Shown in pieces: positions 1 through 7,478 of a stretch of 16,548 bases of DNA (its first letter is position 1; every line of letters begins with the position of its first letter). This stretch comes from JAHDDY01 sp964549375 (lineage in GTDB: Bacteria; Pseudomonadota; Alphaproteobacteria; Rhodobacterales; Rhodobacteraceae): the NCBI GenBank assembly GCA_964549375.1, contig CAZJWF010000071.1, positions 1 through 16,548 of the forward strand, read 5' to 3'. The notes under the pieces are model-generated. The model was not told the origin of the DNA and did no database searches. It was given only the letters and a program-made list of their open reading frames with translations. Made by a program: the position numbers and the translations under genes.

Positions 1-1
1 T

Positions 2-826
2 GGCGATCTGTTCGGTCGCACCGGTCGAACCGCCGCCATCGAAGCCTTGCCGATGCTGCGTCGCCGCCTGAAAGCCGATTGCGTGATCGTCAATGCCGAG
101 AACGCCGCCGGGGGATTTGGCGTGACCTCTCAAATCGCGGAAGCCGTTTTCGATGCGGGGGCTGATGCCATTACTCTAGGCAATCATGCGTTCGACAACC
201 GCGAGATCATCCCGCATCTGGCGACCGAGCCGCGTATTGTCCGGCCCACGAATTTGCCAAAGGGTGCGCCAGGGCGCGGCTCCACCCTAATTGACATTCA
301 CGATGGCCGACGGGTTCTCGTCATCAATGCTCTGGGCCGGGTGTTTATGAACCCCGTGGATTGTCCGTTCTCGACCATCGAAGCCGAGCTAGAGGCCTGC
401 CCGATTGGCACCGCCTGTGACGCCGCTGTGGTCGATTTTCATGCCGAGGCGACTTCAGAAAAATGCGCGATGGGCCATTGGTGCGACGGGCGTGCAACCC
501 TCGTAGTTGGAACGCATACTCACATTCCCACCGCTGACGCTCAAATCTTGCCGCGCGGGACGGCTTATCAAACTGATTGCGGCATGTGCGGCGATTTTGA
601 CTCGGTCATCGGTGTGGAAAAGTCTGAGCCGCTGCGCCGCTTTCTAACGGGGATGTCGAGCGGACGGTTCGAACCGGCAACGGGCGATTCTACGATCTGC
701 GGCGTCTTCGTCGAGAGCGATGACGCGACGGGCCTTGCCACCCGCATCGCGCCTTTGCGGATCAAGGGACGCCTTATTCAGACATGGCCGGATATCGAGG
801 CCGCGCCGGTCTCTCTGGACGCCTGA
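2..826 (+). CDS. ymdB: YmdB/TIGR00282-family metallophosphoesterase, 5' end missing
   Basis: The frame is already open at the window edge and begins GDLFGRTGR, the end of the family's N-terminal metal-binding motif (GDxxGxxGR). Only about seven codons (usually MRILFLG-like) should be missing, so the TTG at 47 is not the real start. Of the full protein, 274 residues are visible, close to family length. The di-metal ligands are recognisable: NAEN in the segment NAENAAGGFG, NH in TLGNHAFDN, H in DFHAEA, and two H in VGTHTHIPTAD, followed by the family segment TDCGMCGD. Bacillus YmdB hydrolyses 2',3'-cyclic nucleotides in the cytoplasm and affects RNA turnover and developmental decisions; that this protein does the same is inference. 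Six bases separate it from the SLC13 permease gene, so the two are probably co-transcribed. Confidence 0.93.
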   Translation, partial: GDLFGRTGRTAAIEALPMLRRRLKADCVIVNAENAAGGFGVTSQIAEAVFDAGADAITLGNHAFDNREIIPHLATEPRIVRPTNLPKGAPGRGSTLIDIHDGRRVLVINALGRVFMNPVDCPFSTIEAELEACPIGTACDAAVVDFHAEATSEKCAMGHWCDGRATLVVGTHTHIPTADAQILPRGTAYQTDCGMCGDFDSVIGVEKSEPLRRFLTGMSSGRFEPATGDSTICGVFVESDDATGLATRIAPLRIKGRLIQTWPDIEAAPVSLDA

Positions 827-832
827 CCCGAC

Positions 833-2608
833 ATGATCCCCGCCGAGATAGCGCCTTATATTGCGCTCGCCGTCATCTTTCTGATGTTTGTCGGCTTTGT
901 CTGGGAACGCTTGCCCCCGGACGTGATCTCTATCGCGGCAGTTGGATTTTTCATCGCAACCGGAATGCTTTCGACTGAGGCGTTTATTGGCGTTTTTGCG
1001 AACGGAGCCCCGATTGCAATCGGGGCGCTGTTTGTCCTCTCCGGGGCTTTGCTGAGAACTGGTGCGTTGGAACAAGTCAGCGCGATGGCAATGGCCGGAG
1101 CAAAGCGTTCACCGTTCGTGACCCTCGCGGCCTTGACGCTGTTCGTTATGGTTGGCTCTGCCTTTTTGAACAATACGCCGATCGTAATGATTATGATTCC
1201 GCTGGCTTTGCAATTTGCGAAGGCCAGTACATGGCCAGCTTCTCGCTTGCTGATCCCCCTATCTTACGCAGCGATTTTAGGCGGCGGAATAACGTTGATT
1301 GGCACCTCAACCAACCTGCTGGTTGATGGCGTGGCACAGCAAAACGGGATGGAACCATTTTCGATCTTTGAAATTTCCGCCGTCGGGGTGGGAGTCGCCT
1401 TTGTTGGTGTGGCCTTCACGGCTGTTGCCGCGCGCTTTCTATTGCCGAACCGACCAACCCTTGCAGAAATGACGAGCGGCGCGCGAACGCCAACGTTTAT
1501 GACTGAAGTTCTCATTCAGGAGAATTCGCCTCGTGTCGGCAAAGCCCCCGGTGATGTAAACGAGTTCAAACGCAGCGACGGCAAAGTGATCGACGTTCTG
1601 CGCGGTGAGACTTCGCTGCGGCATATGCTGTCAGAAGTGAAACTGCTGGCTGGCGATCGTGTCATTCTTCGGACCACGGCTCAGGATGTCGTTGACCTGC
1701 GCGAAGATGGGCTTGCGGTCGGCGGCATTGCGCGTGTTTCCTCATCTGACAGTGAGACGATGGAGTTACTGGTCGGTCCCGGCTCGCGTCTTGTGGGACG
1801 GATTTTGGGTAAGCTGCGTTTGCGCCGCCGGTATGGAGTATATCCTATCGCCGTTCACCGCCGGGGCCGCGCGATCGCCCCGCAACTTGACGCTGTGCGC
1901 CTCGCCATTGGCGATACGTTGCTGATCGAGGGGCCGCGCGAGAACATCCAGAAACTTATCGAGGACGCCGAGCTGATCGACCTGACTCGCGACACAAAGA
2001 CGATCCCGCTGCGCCGCTCAATGGCTCCAATTGCGATTGCAACGATGATTGGCGTTGTATTGTTGGCGGGAACCGGCGCGATCCCGATTGCGGGTGCCGC
2101 CATTTTGGGCGTCGCAGTTATCCTGCTGACTGGTGTTATGGACCCGGACGAAGCGTTCTCACATATTGACGGGCGCTTGTTAGCGCTGATCGTTGCGATG
2201 CTGGCCATCGGCGCGACCTTGCAAGCAACCGGCGCAGTTCAATTGATCGTCGATGCCATTGCCCCTTACCTGCTGGGGGCGTCGCCGATCACGGTTTTGG
2301 TCGCGATCTTTGTGATGACCACAATACTGACCGAGCTGGTCACGAATAATGCTGTCGCCGTTGTCATCACGCCGATTGCGATTGTTTTGGCCCAGCAGCT
2401 CGGGCTTGACCCTCGTGCGTTTGTGGTAGCAGTGATGGTCGCCGCCAATGCCAGTTTCGCAACACCGATTGGGTATCAAACTAACATGCTCGTCTATGCG
2501 CCCGGAGGGTATCGTTTTGTGGACTACCTGAGGCTCGGCATCCCGCTCAAGATTGTAACCGGAGCCGTCGCGGTGTTTTTGATTCAATGGCTGTGGCCGC
2601 TGGGATGA
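833..2608 (+). CDS. SLC13/DASS-family permease with central RCK_C (TrkA-C) domains
   Basis: This is a 591-residue inner-membrane protein. Hydrophobic N-terminal (about 8-205) and C-terminal (about 395-590) halves flank a soluble insert at about 220-385 that reads as two TrkA-C/RCK_C modules (for example GDRVILRTTAQDVVDL and GDTLLIEGPRENIQKL). The divalent-anion:Na+ symporter signature appears in both halves: GTSTNLL at 157-163 (STN 159-161) and TPIGYQTNMLV at 544-554 (QTN 549-551). The family carries dicarboxylates, sulfate or similar anions with sodium; RCK_C modules in other carriers bind small ligands or nucleotides and gate transport. The substrate cannot be read from sequence. No strong ribosome site precedes the ATG, which suggests coupling to the upstream stop. 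The stop overlaps the next gene's likely start as ATGA. Confidence 0.93.
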   Translation: MIPAEIAPYIALAVIFLMFVGFVWERLPPDVISIAAVGFFIATGMLSTEAFIGVFANGAPIAIGALFVLSGALLRTGALEQVSAMAMAGAKRSPFVTLAALTLFVMVGSAFLNNTPIVMIMIPLALQFAKASTWPASRLLIPLSYAAILGGGITLIGTSTNLLVDGVAQQNGMEPFSIFEISAVGVGVAFVGVAFTAVAARFLLPNRPTLAEMTSGARTPTFMTEVLIQENSPRVGKAPGDVNEFKRSDGKVIDVLRGETSLRHMLSEVKLLAGDRVILRTTAQDVVDLREDGLAVGGIARVSSSDSETMELLVGPGSRLVGRILGKLRLRRRYGVYPIAVHRRGRAIAPQLDAVRLAIGDTLLIEGPRENIQKLIEDAELIDLTRDTKTIPLRRSMAPIAIATMIGVVLLAGTGAIPIAGAAILGVAVILLTGVMDPDEAFSHIDGRLLALIVAMLAIGATLQATGAVQLIVDAIAPYLLGASPITVLVAIFVMTTILTELVTNNAVAVVITPIAIVLAQQLGLDPRAFVVAVMVAANASFATPIGYQTNMLVYAPGGYRFVDYLRLGIPLKIVTGAVAVFLIQWLWPLG

Positions 2609-3468
2609 TAAATCAACGCGACCGCCGAAAAGGATACTTAATTACGTTACTGGGCGTACTTTGGTTGTCGCCCGATGCACTGGTTTTGAGATTGATCGAT
2701 GCTGATGCGTTTAGCATTGTCGCTTTTCGCGGCGGGTTGGCTGTCATTACCCTCAGCCTCGTTTTGATCTGGCGGGACGGGCGCAACGCTTTGGCGAAGT
2801 TCCTGAAAGGTGGCTGGCCGATGATCATCATCGGGTTGGTCTATGCCATTAACAGCGCGGCTTTTGTCTACGCCATCGAAAAGACCTCTGTGGCCGATGT
2901 ACTCGTTATCCTCGCAGCGACACCTCTGGTTGCCGCGGTGTTGGGTTGGTGGCTGCTGAACGAAATACCGAGCCGCATGACGGCGCTGGCCATCGCGCTT
3001 GGCGGGCTGGGTGTGACCATCTCTGCCGTTGGAGGGATCACAGGAGGAAGCACCATCGGCATCATTGCGGCCATTGTGACAACAGCCTTGCTCGCAGCCC
3101 AGTTCACGATGCTGCGCTACTGGCCGCACGTCGATAATGTCGCCGCGGTTCTGACGGGATCAGCCGTGATGGGTGTCATCGGCTTTCAACTTGGCGATCC
3201 GCTGTCGCTGGAGGGGACATCACTGATGTTCGCAATGTTGCTGGGGCTGTGCCTCACTCCCATCGCCTATACACTGGTGACAATTGGCCCGCGCTATCTG
3301 TCGAGTGCCGAAGTCAGCCTGACGATGTTGCTCGAAACCGCGTTAGGTCCGCTTTGGGTTTGGTTGATCCTGCGCGAAGAACCGCCCTTCACGGCATTGG
3401 TGGGCGGCGCTATCATTATTCTCGCCGTCGTCGTCGCATCCTATTCCGCGTTCAGGAGGTCAGCATGA
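2605..3468 (+). CDS. DMT-family (EamA) transporter
   Basis: The protein has 287 residues from the preferred start, with about ten hydrophobic segments arranged as two EamA repeats (roughly 12-140 and 150-285), as usual for drug/metabolite transporters. Typical features are LLGVLWLSPDALVLRLI at the first segment, AFRGG after it, and PLVAAVLGWWLLNEIPSR and LGPLWVWLILREEPP, the paired 'E-P' turns at the ends of the two repeats. Members export or import small metabolites; substrate unknown. I chose the ATG at 2605 because it forms an ATGA overlap with the permease stop. An in-frame ATG at 2587 would add six residues, but no ribosome site precedes it. The stop in turn overlaps the methyltransferase start. 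Confidence 0.92.
   Translation: MINQRDRRKGYLITLLGVLWLSPDALVLRLIDADAFSIVAFRGGLAVITLSLVLIWRDGRNALAKFLKGGWPMIIIGLVYAINSAAFVYAIEKTSVADVLVILAATPLVAAVLGWWLLNEIPSRMTALAIALGGLGVTISAVGGITGGSTIGIIAAIVTTALLAAQFTMLRYWPHVDNVAAVLTGSAVMGVIGFQLGDPLSLEGTSLMFAMLLGLCLTPIAYTLVTIGPRYLSSAEVSLTMLLETALGPLWVWLILREEPPFTALVGGAIIILAVVVASYSAFRRSA
3454..3460 (+). promoter_or_regulatory. Strong Shine-Dalgarno site for the methyltransferase
   Basis: AGGAGGT lies inside the last codons of the EamA gene, four bases before the ATG at 3465. It decides the methyltransferase start against an open frame that extends upstream to 3249 inside the EamA gene. Confidence 0.85.
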
Positions 3469-4148
3469 GTGCGTTCGAGAGCAATATCGATCCCATCGAG
3501 CACCTGCTCGGCCCTCTGGACGGCAAGTCGCTGCTCGATATTGGGTGCGGCCAAGGGCGCCTCAGCCGCGCGCTCAGCAAGCGCGGGGCGCGGATGACAG
3601 GTGTTGATCCTCAAGCGGCGATGGTCGATCTCGCGCGGCAAACTGCCCCAGACGCACAGTTTGAAAAAGCAGGCGCTGAAGCCCTGCCCTTCGACGATAA
3701 CAGCTATGACGGAGCCATCATTCTAAACAGCTTGCATCATGTCCCCGAAGCGATCATCGACGATGCTATCGCAGAAGCGATGCGGGTGATCCGGCCCGGC
3801 GGGATTTTTCTGATCCTCGAACCACTGGCGAAGGGAGGCTATCAAGAAGTCTTTGCGCCCATCGACGATGAAACCGAAATCCGCGCTATGGCATTGAGAA
3901 AACTAGACACCTACATAGCCGACAAAAAACCTGTCATCGCCCTGCGCGCGGAGTATCAAACGATGGTGCCCGAAAAAAATGCCGAGAGCGTTCTGTCCGG
4001 CGGCTTACATGTCGATCCCTCTCGCGCCGCGTTGATCGACGAAAAGCGCGAGGAAGTCACACGCCTTTTCGCACAACATGTGCAACAAACCGAACGCGGG
4101 CCTGCGTTGGATCAGCCGATGATTGCAGTGGCGTTGAGAAAGGAATGA
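3465..4148 (+). CDS. Class I SAM-dependent methyltransferase
   Basis: The protein has 227 residues with a Rossmann-type methyltransferase fold. Motif I is LDIGCGQGRL at 24-33; the acidic residue binding the SAM ribose is probably D49 in MTGVDPQ; motif II/III-like elements follow as ALPFDDNSYD (73-82) and NSLHHVP (88-94); and VIRPGGIFLILEP (108-120) is the family's post-motif strand. The arrangement matches the Methyltransf_11 group, whose acceptors are diverse small molecules, so the substrate is unknown. Start and strong ribosome site are given by AGGAGGT at 3454-3460; the ATGA overlap with the EamA stop indicates translational coupling. Residues 125-227 form a helical C-terminal extension without a motif I recognise. 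Confidence 0.92.
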   Translation: MSAFESNIDPIEHLLGPLDGKSLLDIGCGQGRLSRALSKRGARMTGVDPQAAMVDLARQTAPDAQFEKAGAEALPFDDNSYDGAIILNSLHHVPEAIIDDAIAEAMRVIRPGGIFLILEPLAKGGYQEVFAPIDDETEIRAMALRKLDTYIADKKPVIALRAEYQTMVPEKNAESVLSGGLHVDPSRAALIDEKREEVTRLFAQHVQQTERGPALDQPMIAVALRKE

Positions 4149-4262
4149 GCGCGCGCCTTCTCGCGCAGCGAACTGCGTCGGCAGAAGTTATTGACCGATC
4201 TCTCCTTCAATCCAACAGTCTCCGCGCGTGAAGCCATCGCGGACCCAGTGAAAGCGCGCTCC

Positions 4263-5120
4263 ATGTCCGAAAATTTCGTTGCCCTTCTCGGCACCAAAGG
4301 CGGCCCCGCGATCCGCACCGGATCATCCATGCCCACGTCGAATTTGCTCAGTCTCAATGGCCAGAAAATCGTCGTGGATTGCGGTCTTGGAGTCACACGC
4401 GGGCTCGTGGATCAGGGAATGCAGCTCAAAGACATTTCACAAGTTTTCATCACTCACCTGCATTCCGACCACTACCTCGAACTCGGCCCGTTGCTGCACA
4501 CGGCGTGGACGGCTGGCCTCAGCACGCCGGTTGAGATTTGGGGGCCAAGCGGCCTCGACCAACATTGGGAAGGTTTTCTCCATTCGATGAAAGCTGACAT
4601 CGACATCAGGATCGAAGACGAAGGACGACCAGACCTGCGCGGCCTAGTCTCATTTCATGTTCTCGATGCGGACAAAATCATCGAGCGAGACGGCATATCA
4701 GTTTCCGCCATCCGCACCGCACACCCGCCGCTGGTGGATTGTTTCGCGCTCTCGTTTCGCTCCGACGAAGCGCATATCGTTTTTTCAGCCGATACTGCGC
4801 CACTTCCTGAATTGGCGACATTCGCCGCGGGCGCTGACTTGTTGATCCACGAGGCCATGCTTGACGGCGCACTACCCGCCCTCGTCGCGCGAGTCGGCAA
4901 TGGCAGCGATAAACTGATGCGCCACCTGAAACGCTCGCACTCTACCGCAGAGGAAGCAGCAAAAATCGCGACCCGCGCCGGGGTTAGCCAGCTCGCCCTG
5001 AATCATCTGATCCCATCAGATGACCCCGACTATACGGATCAAGACTGGCGGAAGGCAGTGAAAGGCCATTGGAACGGCCCGCTGCATATTGGAAGAGACG
5101 GTCTGCGTATTGAATTTTAA
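4263..5120 (+). CDS. Metallo-beta-lactamase-fold hydrolase, RNase Z/arylsulfatase-like
   Basis: The protein has 285 residues. The zinc motif HLHSDH is at 65-70 (H65, H67, D69, H70), with further probable ligands H154 (RTAHPP), D177 (FSADTAP) and H248 (LNHLIPSD). HSTAEEAA at 226-233 resembles the RNase Z/ElaC-like branch. Members hydrolyse phosphodiester, sulfate-ester or thioester bonds, and the substrate here is not deducible. The start at 4263 gives MSENFVALLGTKGGP, which fits the family beginning. An in-frame TTG at 4191 would add 24 non-conserved residues and has only a weak ribosome site. The gene follows the methyltransferase by 114 bases on the same strand with no terminator seen between, so it may belong to the same operon. 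Confidence 0.9.
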   Translation: MSENFVALLGTKGGPAIRTGSSMPTSNLLSLNGQKIVVDCGLGVTRGLVDQGMQLKDISQVFITHLHSDHYLELGPLLHTAWTAGLSTPVEIWGPSGLDQHWEGFLHSMKADIDIRIEDEGRPDLRGLVSFHVLDADKIIERDGISVSAIRTAHPPLVDCFALSFRSDEAHIVFSADTAPLPELATFAAGADLLIHEAMLDGALPALVARVGNGSDKLMRHLKRSHSTAEEAAKIATRAGVSQLALNHLIPSDDPDYTDQDWRKAVKGHWNGPLHIGRDGLRIEF

Positions 5121-5302
5121 GCGTATATCACTCAATAGCCTTCGAATTTCTGCACTAATTTTCATCATCTGAAGTCAATTGCCCAAATAGTATGCATTAC
5201 ATCTATCCGGCGTTCTTGACCCCACACCTCAAATCGCAATTTTCGCTCTGGACAGCGCTTCATCTCGACGAAGCGTGCGGATTAGATGCGAGGGAAATTA
5301 CT
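5121..5302. other. amtB leader / intergenic region
   Basis: These 182 bases are AT-richer than the flanking genes. I see no convincing terminator for the hydrolase gene. A 6-bp inverted repeat (CGCTTC 5256-5261, GAAGCG 5270-5275) with an 8-base loop lies 28 bases before the amtB start. A frame open from 5192 runs into amtB, but its 37 codons look like neither a signal peptide nor a membrane segment. Confidence 0.5.
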
Positions 5303-6499
5303 ATGAACGGAGCGGATACCGCTTGGATCATCGTCGCGACGGCGTTGGTCCTCTTCATGACATTGCCGGGGCTTGCCCTCTTTTATGGTGGCTTGGTTCG
5401 GTCGCGGAATGTTCTGTCTGTGTTGATGCAGTGCTTTTCGATTGCCTGCGTCATGTCGATCCTGTGGTTGGTTGTGGGATACTCGATCGCGTTCGGTGAC
5501 GGCGGCGCGGCCAACGCTTACTGGGGTGGGTTCGGGAAGATGTTTCTGAGCGGGGTCACGCCTGAAACCTTGTCCGGCACGATCCCAGAGGTCTTATTCT
5601 TTGGCTTCCAGATGACTTTCGCGATTATCACACCGGCCCTCATCGTCGGAGCCTATGTCGAACGCGTGAGTTTTGGATTCGTAATCGCGTTTTCGTCGCT
5701 CTGGATGCTCTTGTGCTATGCGCCTGTGACGCACTGGATTTGGGGCGGTGGCTGGCTGGCCGAGATGGGCGTGATGGATTTCGCTGGCGGGATCGTTGTT
5801 CACGAAACGGCAGGTATCGCGGCACTCGTGGTCGCCTTTATGCTTGGCGCGAGGCGCGGCTTTCCCAAAGAACTCAAGCCTCCGCACAATCCCGGTATGA
5901 CGATGATTGGTGCAGCGATGCTGTGGATCGGGTGGTTTGGGTTCAATGGCGGCTCGCAACTCGCTGCCGATGGCGGCGCGGCGATGGCTCTGGTCGTGAC
6001 GCATATTTCGGCGGCAACTGCCTCCGTCACGTGGGCAATCTATGAAAAGATCAAATACGGCAAGTTCACGATGGTTGGACTCGTCACTGGCACGATCGCG
6101 GGCCTTGCTTCGATTACTCCTGCATCCGGTTTTGTAGGACCTGTCGGCGCGCTGTTCATCGGGGCGGTTGCGGGTGTGATGTGTCAGATCATGTGCGGAG
6201 TCGTCAAAGACATGATGAAGATTGACGACTCGCTGGACGTTTTTGCGGTCCACGGCGTCGGCGGTGTCTTTGGGACGCTGATGGTGCCGCTGTTGGCGAT
6301 GAACGCCCTTGAGGGCGGTCAAGGCCTGATGACGCAGATCATTGCATTGATCGCGGTTGGTATCTTTACGCTGATTGTCACGGTTGTCATTACCGTCCTG
6401 TGCAAATCCGTCTTCGGACTGCGCGTCAGCGAAGAAGACGAAATCGAAGGCCTCGACTACACCGCGCATGGCGAGCGCGCCTACGATATGGCGTCTTGA
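5303..6499 (+). CDS. amtB: Ammonium transporter (Amt/AmtB family)
   Basis: The protein has 398 residues and about eleven membrane segments starting at residue 7 (ADTAWIIVATALVLFMTLPGL), without a cleavable signal peptide. Diagnostic Amt elements are GLALFYGGLVRSRNVLS (23-39), FGFQMTFAIITPALIVGA (100-117), D159 in MDFAGG, the twin pore histidines H167 (VVHETAG) and H317 (FAVHGVGG), and WIGWFGFNGGSQ (208-219). The C-terminal tail GLRVSEEDEIEGLD...HGERAYD, the cytoplasmic part that meets P-II proteins in homologues, is intact. It conducts ammonium across the inner membrane. The start is set by AGGGAA at 5291-5296. No glnK/glnB gene lies beside it, unlike many amtB loci. A terminator follows directly. 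Confidence 0.97.
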   Translation: MNGADTAWIIVATALVLFMTLPGLALFYGGLVRSRNVLSVLMQCFSIACVMSILWLVVGYSIAFGDGGAANAYWGGFGKMFLSGVTPETLSGTIPEVLFFGFQMTFAIITPALIVGAYVERVSFGFVIAFSSLWMLLCYAPVTHWIWGGGWLAEMGVMDFAGGIVVHETAGIAALVVAFMLGARRGFPKELKPPHNPGMTMIGAAMLWIGWFGFNGGSQLAADGGAAMALVVTHISAATASVTWAIYEKIKYGKFTMVGLVTGTIAGLASITPASGFVGPVGALFIGAVAGVMCQIMCGVVKDMMKIDDSLDVFAVHGVGGVFGTLMVPLLAMNALEGGQGLMTQIIALIAVGIFTLIVTVVITVLCKSVFGLRVSEEDEIEGLDYTAHGERAYDMAS

Positions 6500-6525
6500 G
6501 GTCTTGCACTCCCGAAGATGAACTT

Positions 6526-6556
6526 AGCGGCCCCGATCAAACGTGGGGCCGTTTCT
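6526..6556 (+). terminator. Rho-independent terminator of amtB
   Basis: A perfect 7-bp GC-rich stem (CGGCCCC 6528-6534 with GGGGCCG 6545-6551), a 10-base loop and then TTTCT, 27 bases after the amtB stop. Confidence 0.8.
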
Positions 6557-6602
6557 CACTAATTCAGAGCGCAATATGACCGACGAATTTACCATAACCA
6601 CT

Positions 6603-6633
6603 GGCTATTAACTTCAGAGGCAAACGATATTTC
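6603..6633 (+). promoter_or_regulatory. Two-block upstream element, copy 1 (shared with 8351-8381)
   Basis: GGCTATTAA at 6603-6611 and AAACGATATTTC at 6622-6633 are separated by ten variable bases. The same two blocks with the same spacing occur at 8351-8381. The distance from the end of the second block to the start codon is 89 bases in both copies. Whether it is a promoter, an operator or the start of a conserved leader is inference; I could not fit it securely to a known sigma-factor consensus. Confidence 0.6.
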
Positions 6634-6668
6634 CAAAAAGGTGACCGGCACGTCATGTTAATCCCCAA

Positions 6669-6687
6669 GGACGCTAACGGAGCGTCC
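6669..6687 (+). promoter_or_regulatory. Leader hairpin of the His-rich protein gene
   Basis: A perfect 7-bp stem (GGACGCT / AGCGTCC) with the 5-base loop AACGG lies 35 bases before the start. A weaker 4-bp hairpin (6690-6702) and the ribosome site AAGGAG (6709-6714) follow. The paralogous gene at 8471 also has a small hairpin (8427-8441) just before its ribosome site, which suggests a structured leader. Confidence 0.5.
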
Positions 6688-6722
6688 AACGGGATGGACC
6701 CGGTCAACAAGGAGATGTCAAA

Positions 6723-7187
6723 ATGAAAAGCTTCACTCTCGCCGCCACCTTCGTTGTTTTAGCAGCTTCTTTTGCCGCTCCGGGATTTGCAGCAGACGGC
6801 GACGGTGCCAAAGTTCATGCACCCGCTGAGATCACCTTTGTGAGCAAAACTGCCACTCAGAACCCGCACATTTCTCACGCAGTTTACCTGACCGATGCGA
6901 CCGCCAGCGGTCAGCGTAACCAGAACCTCCTCGTGGATGTCAGCGGTAGGCACTTCAAGAAAAAATTCCTGAAGAGAAAGTCATTTAGGAGAAATTTCTC
7001 GCATCACCGTGGCTTCGGACATAGCGGTTTCAAGCGTCGCAATTTTGGCCACCGTAGTTTTGGTCATAGCGGTTTCGGCCATCGGAATTTCGGACATGGC
7101 GGCTTTGGCCATCACCGTGGCGACTTCGGCCACGGTGGCAAAGTGATCAAAAAGGGGCTGTTTGGAAAACTCTTCTTCGGTCACTGA
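6723..7187 (+). CDS. Small secreted His/Gly/Phe-rich repeat protein
   Basis: The product has 154 residues, with a signal peptide at 1-23 (cleavage probably after GFA, before ADGDG). A non-repetitive segment (24-75) follows, then a strongly basic stretch (78-92, KKKFLKRKSFRR) and an array at 93-139 with seven xFGH units in which the preceding residue is G, N, S or D. It ends with a basic hydrophobic tail, KVIKKGLFGKLFFGH (140-154). Dense histidines suggest metal or heme binding or cell-surface association, but this is inference; no named family is recognised. The ATG at 6723 has AAGGAG at 6709-6714. Signal peptide, start region and C-terminal motif are shared with the protein at 8471-8752; the His array is not. 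Confidence 0.82.
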   Translation: MKSFTLAATFVVLAASFAAPGFAADGDGAKVHAPAEITFVSKTATQNPHISHAVYLTDATASGQRNQNLLVDVSGRHFKKKFLKRKSFRRNFSHHRGFGHSGFKRRNFGHRSFGHSGFGHRNFGHGGFGHHRGDFGHGGKVIKKGLFGKLFFGH

Positions 7188-7200
7188 TTTATTGAGTAAA

Positions 7201-7268
7201 CGTTGAAGCGGCAACTCAGGCGCGGTCTAGTCTTTGGATTAGATCGCGGGCCGCGTCCCCCTTCAACG
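7201..7268. other. Nested inverted repeats downstream of the His-rich gene
   Basis: An outer perfect 8-bp arm pair (CGTTGAAG 7201-7208, CTTCAACG 7261-7268) encloses an inner 9-bp pair (CGCGGTCTA 7221-7229, TAGATCGCG 7240-7248, one G-T). No U-tract follows, so a simple intrinsic terminator is unlikely. It begins 13 bases after the stop of the His-rich gene and could be a 3' structure, a small RNA or a DNA-level palindrome. Confidence 0.5.
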
Positions 7269-7320
7269 CCCTTCCCCGGTATTCCCAAACGTACTCCCCT
7301 TCTTTGCGAACAAAAATGAC

Positions 7321-7372
7321 CGACCTCGCATGTCATGTGCGGGGTCGTTTGCGATAAACGATCCCGCACATG
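7321..7372. promoter_or_regulatory. Mutually exclusive hairpins upstream of the peroxiredoxin
   Basis: Segment 7338-7347 (TGCGGGGTCG) can pair upstream with CGACCTCGCA (7321-7330; 10 bp, one G-T). Alternatively, as part of 7334-7350, it can pair downstream with 7356-7372 around a 5-base loop (17 bp, one G-T), giving a very stable hairpin. The outer arms are near-copies of one another. This two-state geometry is typical of attenuators and riboswitches, but no U-tract follows the longer hairpin on the plus strand, so function is unproven. Confidence 0.5.
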
Positions 7373-7478
7373 GTGAAGTGCAATGCTGCTGAAGCGGCAT
7401 CAAAAGCCGAACTAAACGCTTTTCCGCGCGATTATTCTCCCCTAACCTCATATGATATTTGCATCAGGGGAGGTTCAA

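Noticed and set aside
5148..5172. A possible sigma-54 promoter (CTGCAC...TTCAT) before amtB
   Set aside because: It matches the TGGCAC-N5-TTGCA consensus poorly in both boxes.
5192..5302. A 37-codon in-frame extension of amtB starting at ATG 5192
   Set aside because: The extension has no hydrophobic or signal-like segment, the ATG at 5303 has a good ribosome site, and that start fits the family.
5594..6469. A 291-codon open frame on the minus strand opposite amtB
   Set aside because: Its composition (Arg/His/Asp-rich, no motif) is typical of an antisense shadow of a membrane-protein gene, and amtB is unambiguous.
6576..6611. An 11-codon leader-peptide-like ORF (MTDEFTITTGY) ending in the shared upstream element
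   Set aside because: It has no clear ribosome site, and the second copy of the element has no equivalent frame.
7010..7140. The repeated DNA of the His-rich gene read as a CRISPR-like or tandem DNA array
   Set aside because: The units are imperfect, in frame and follow protein repeats (xFGH), so they are coding repeats rather than a spacer-repeat array.
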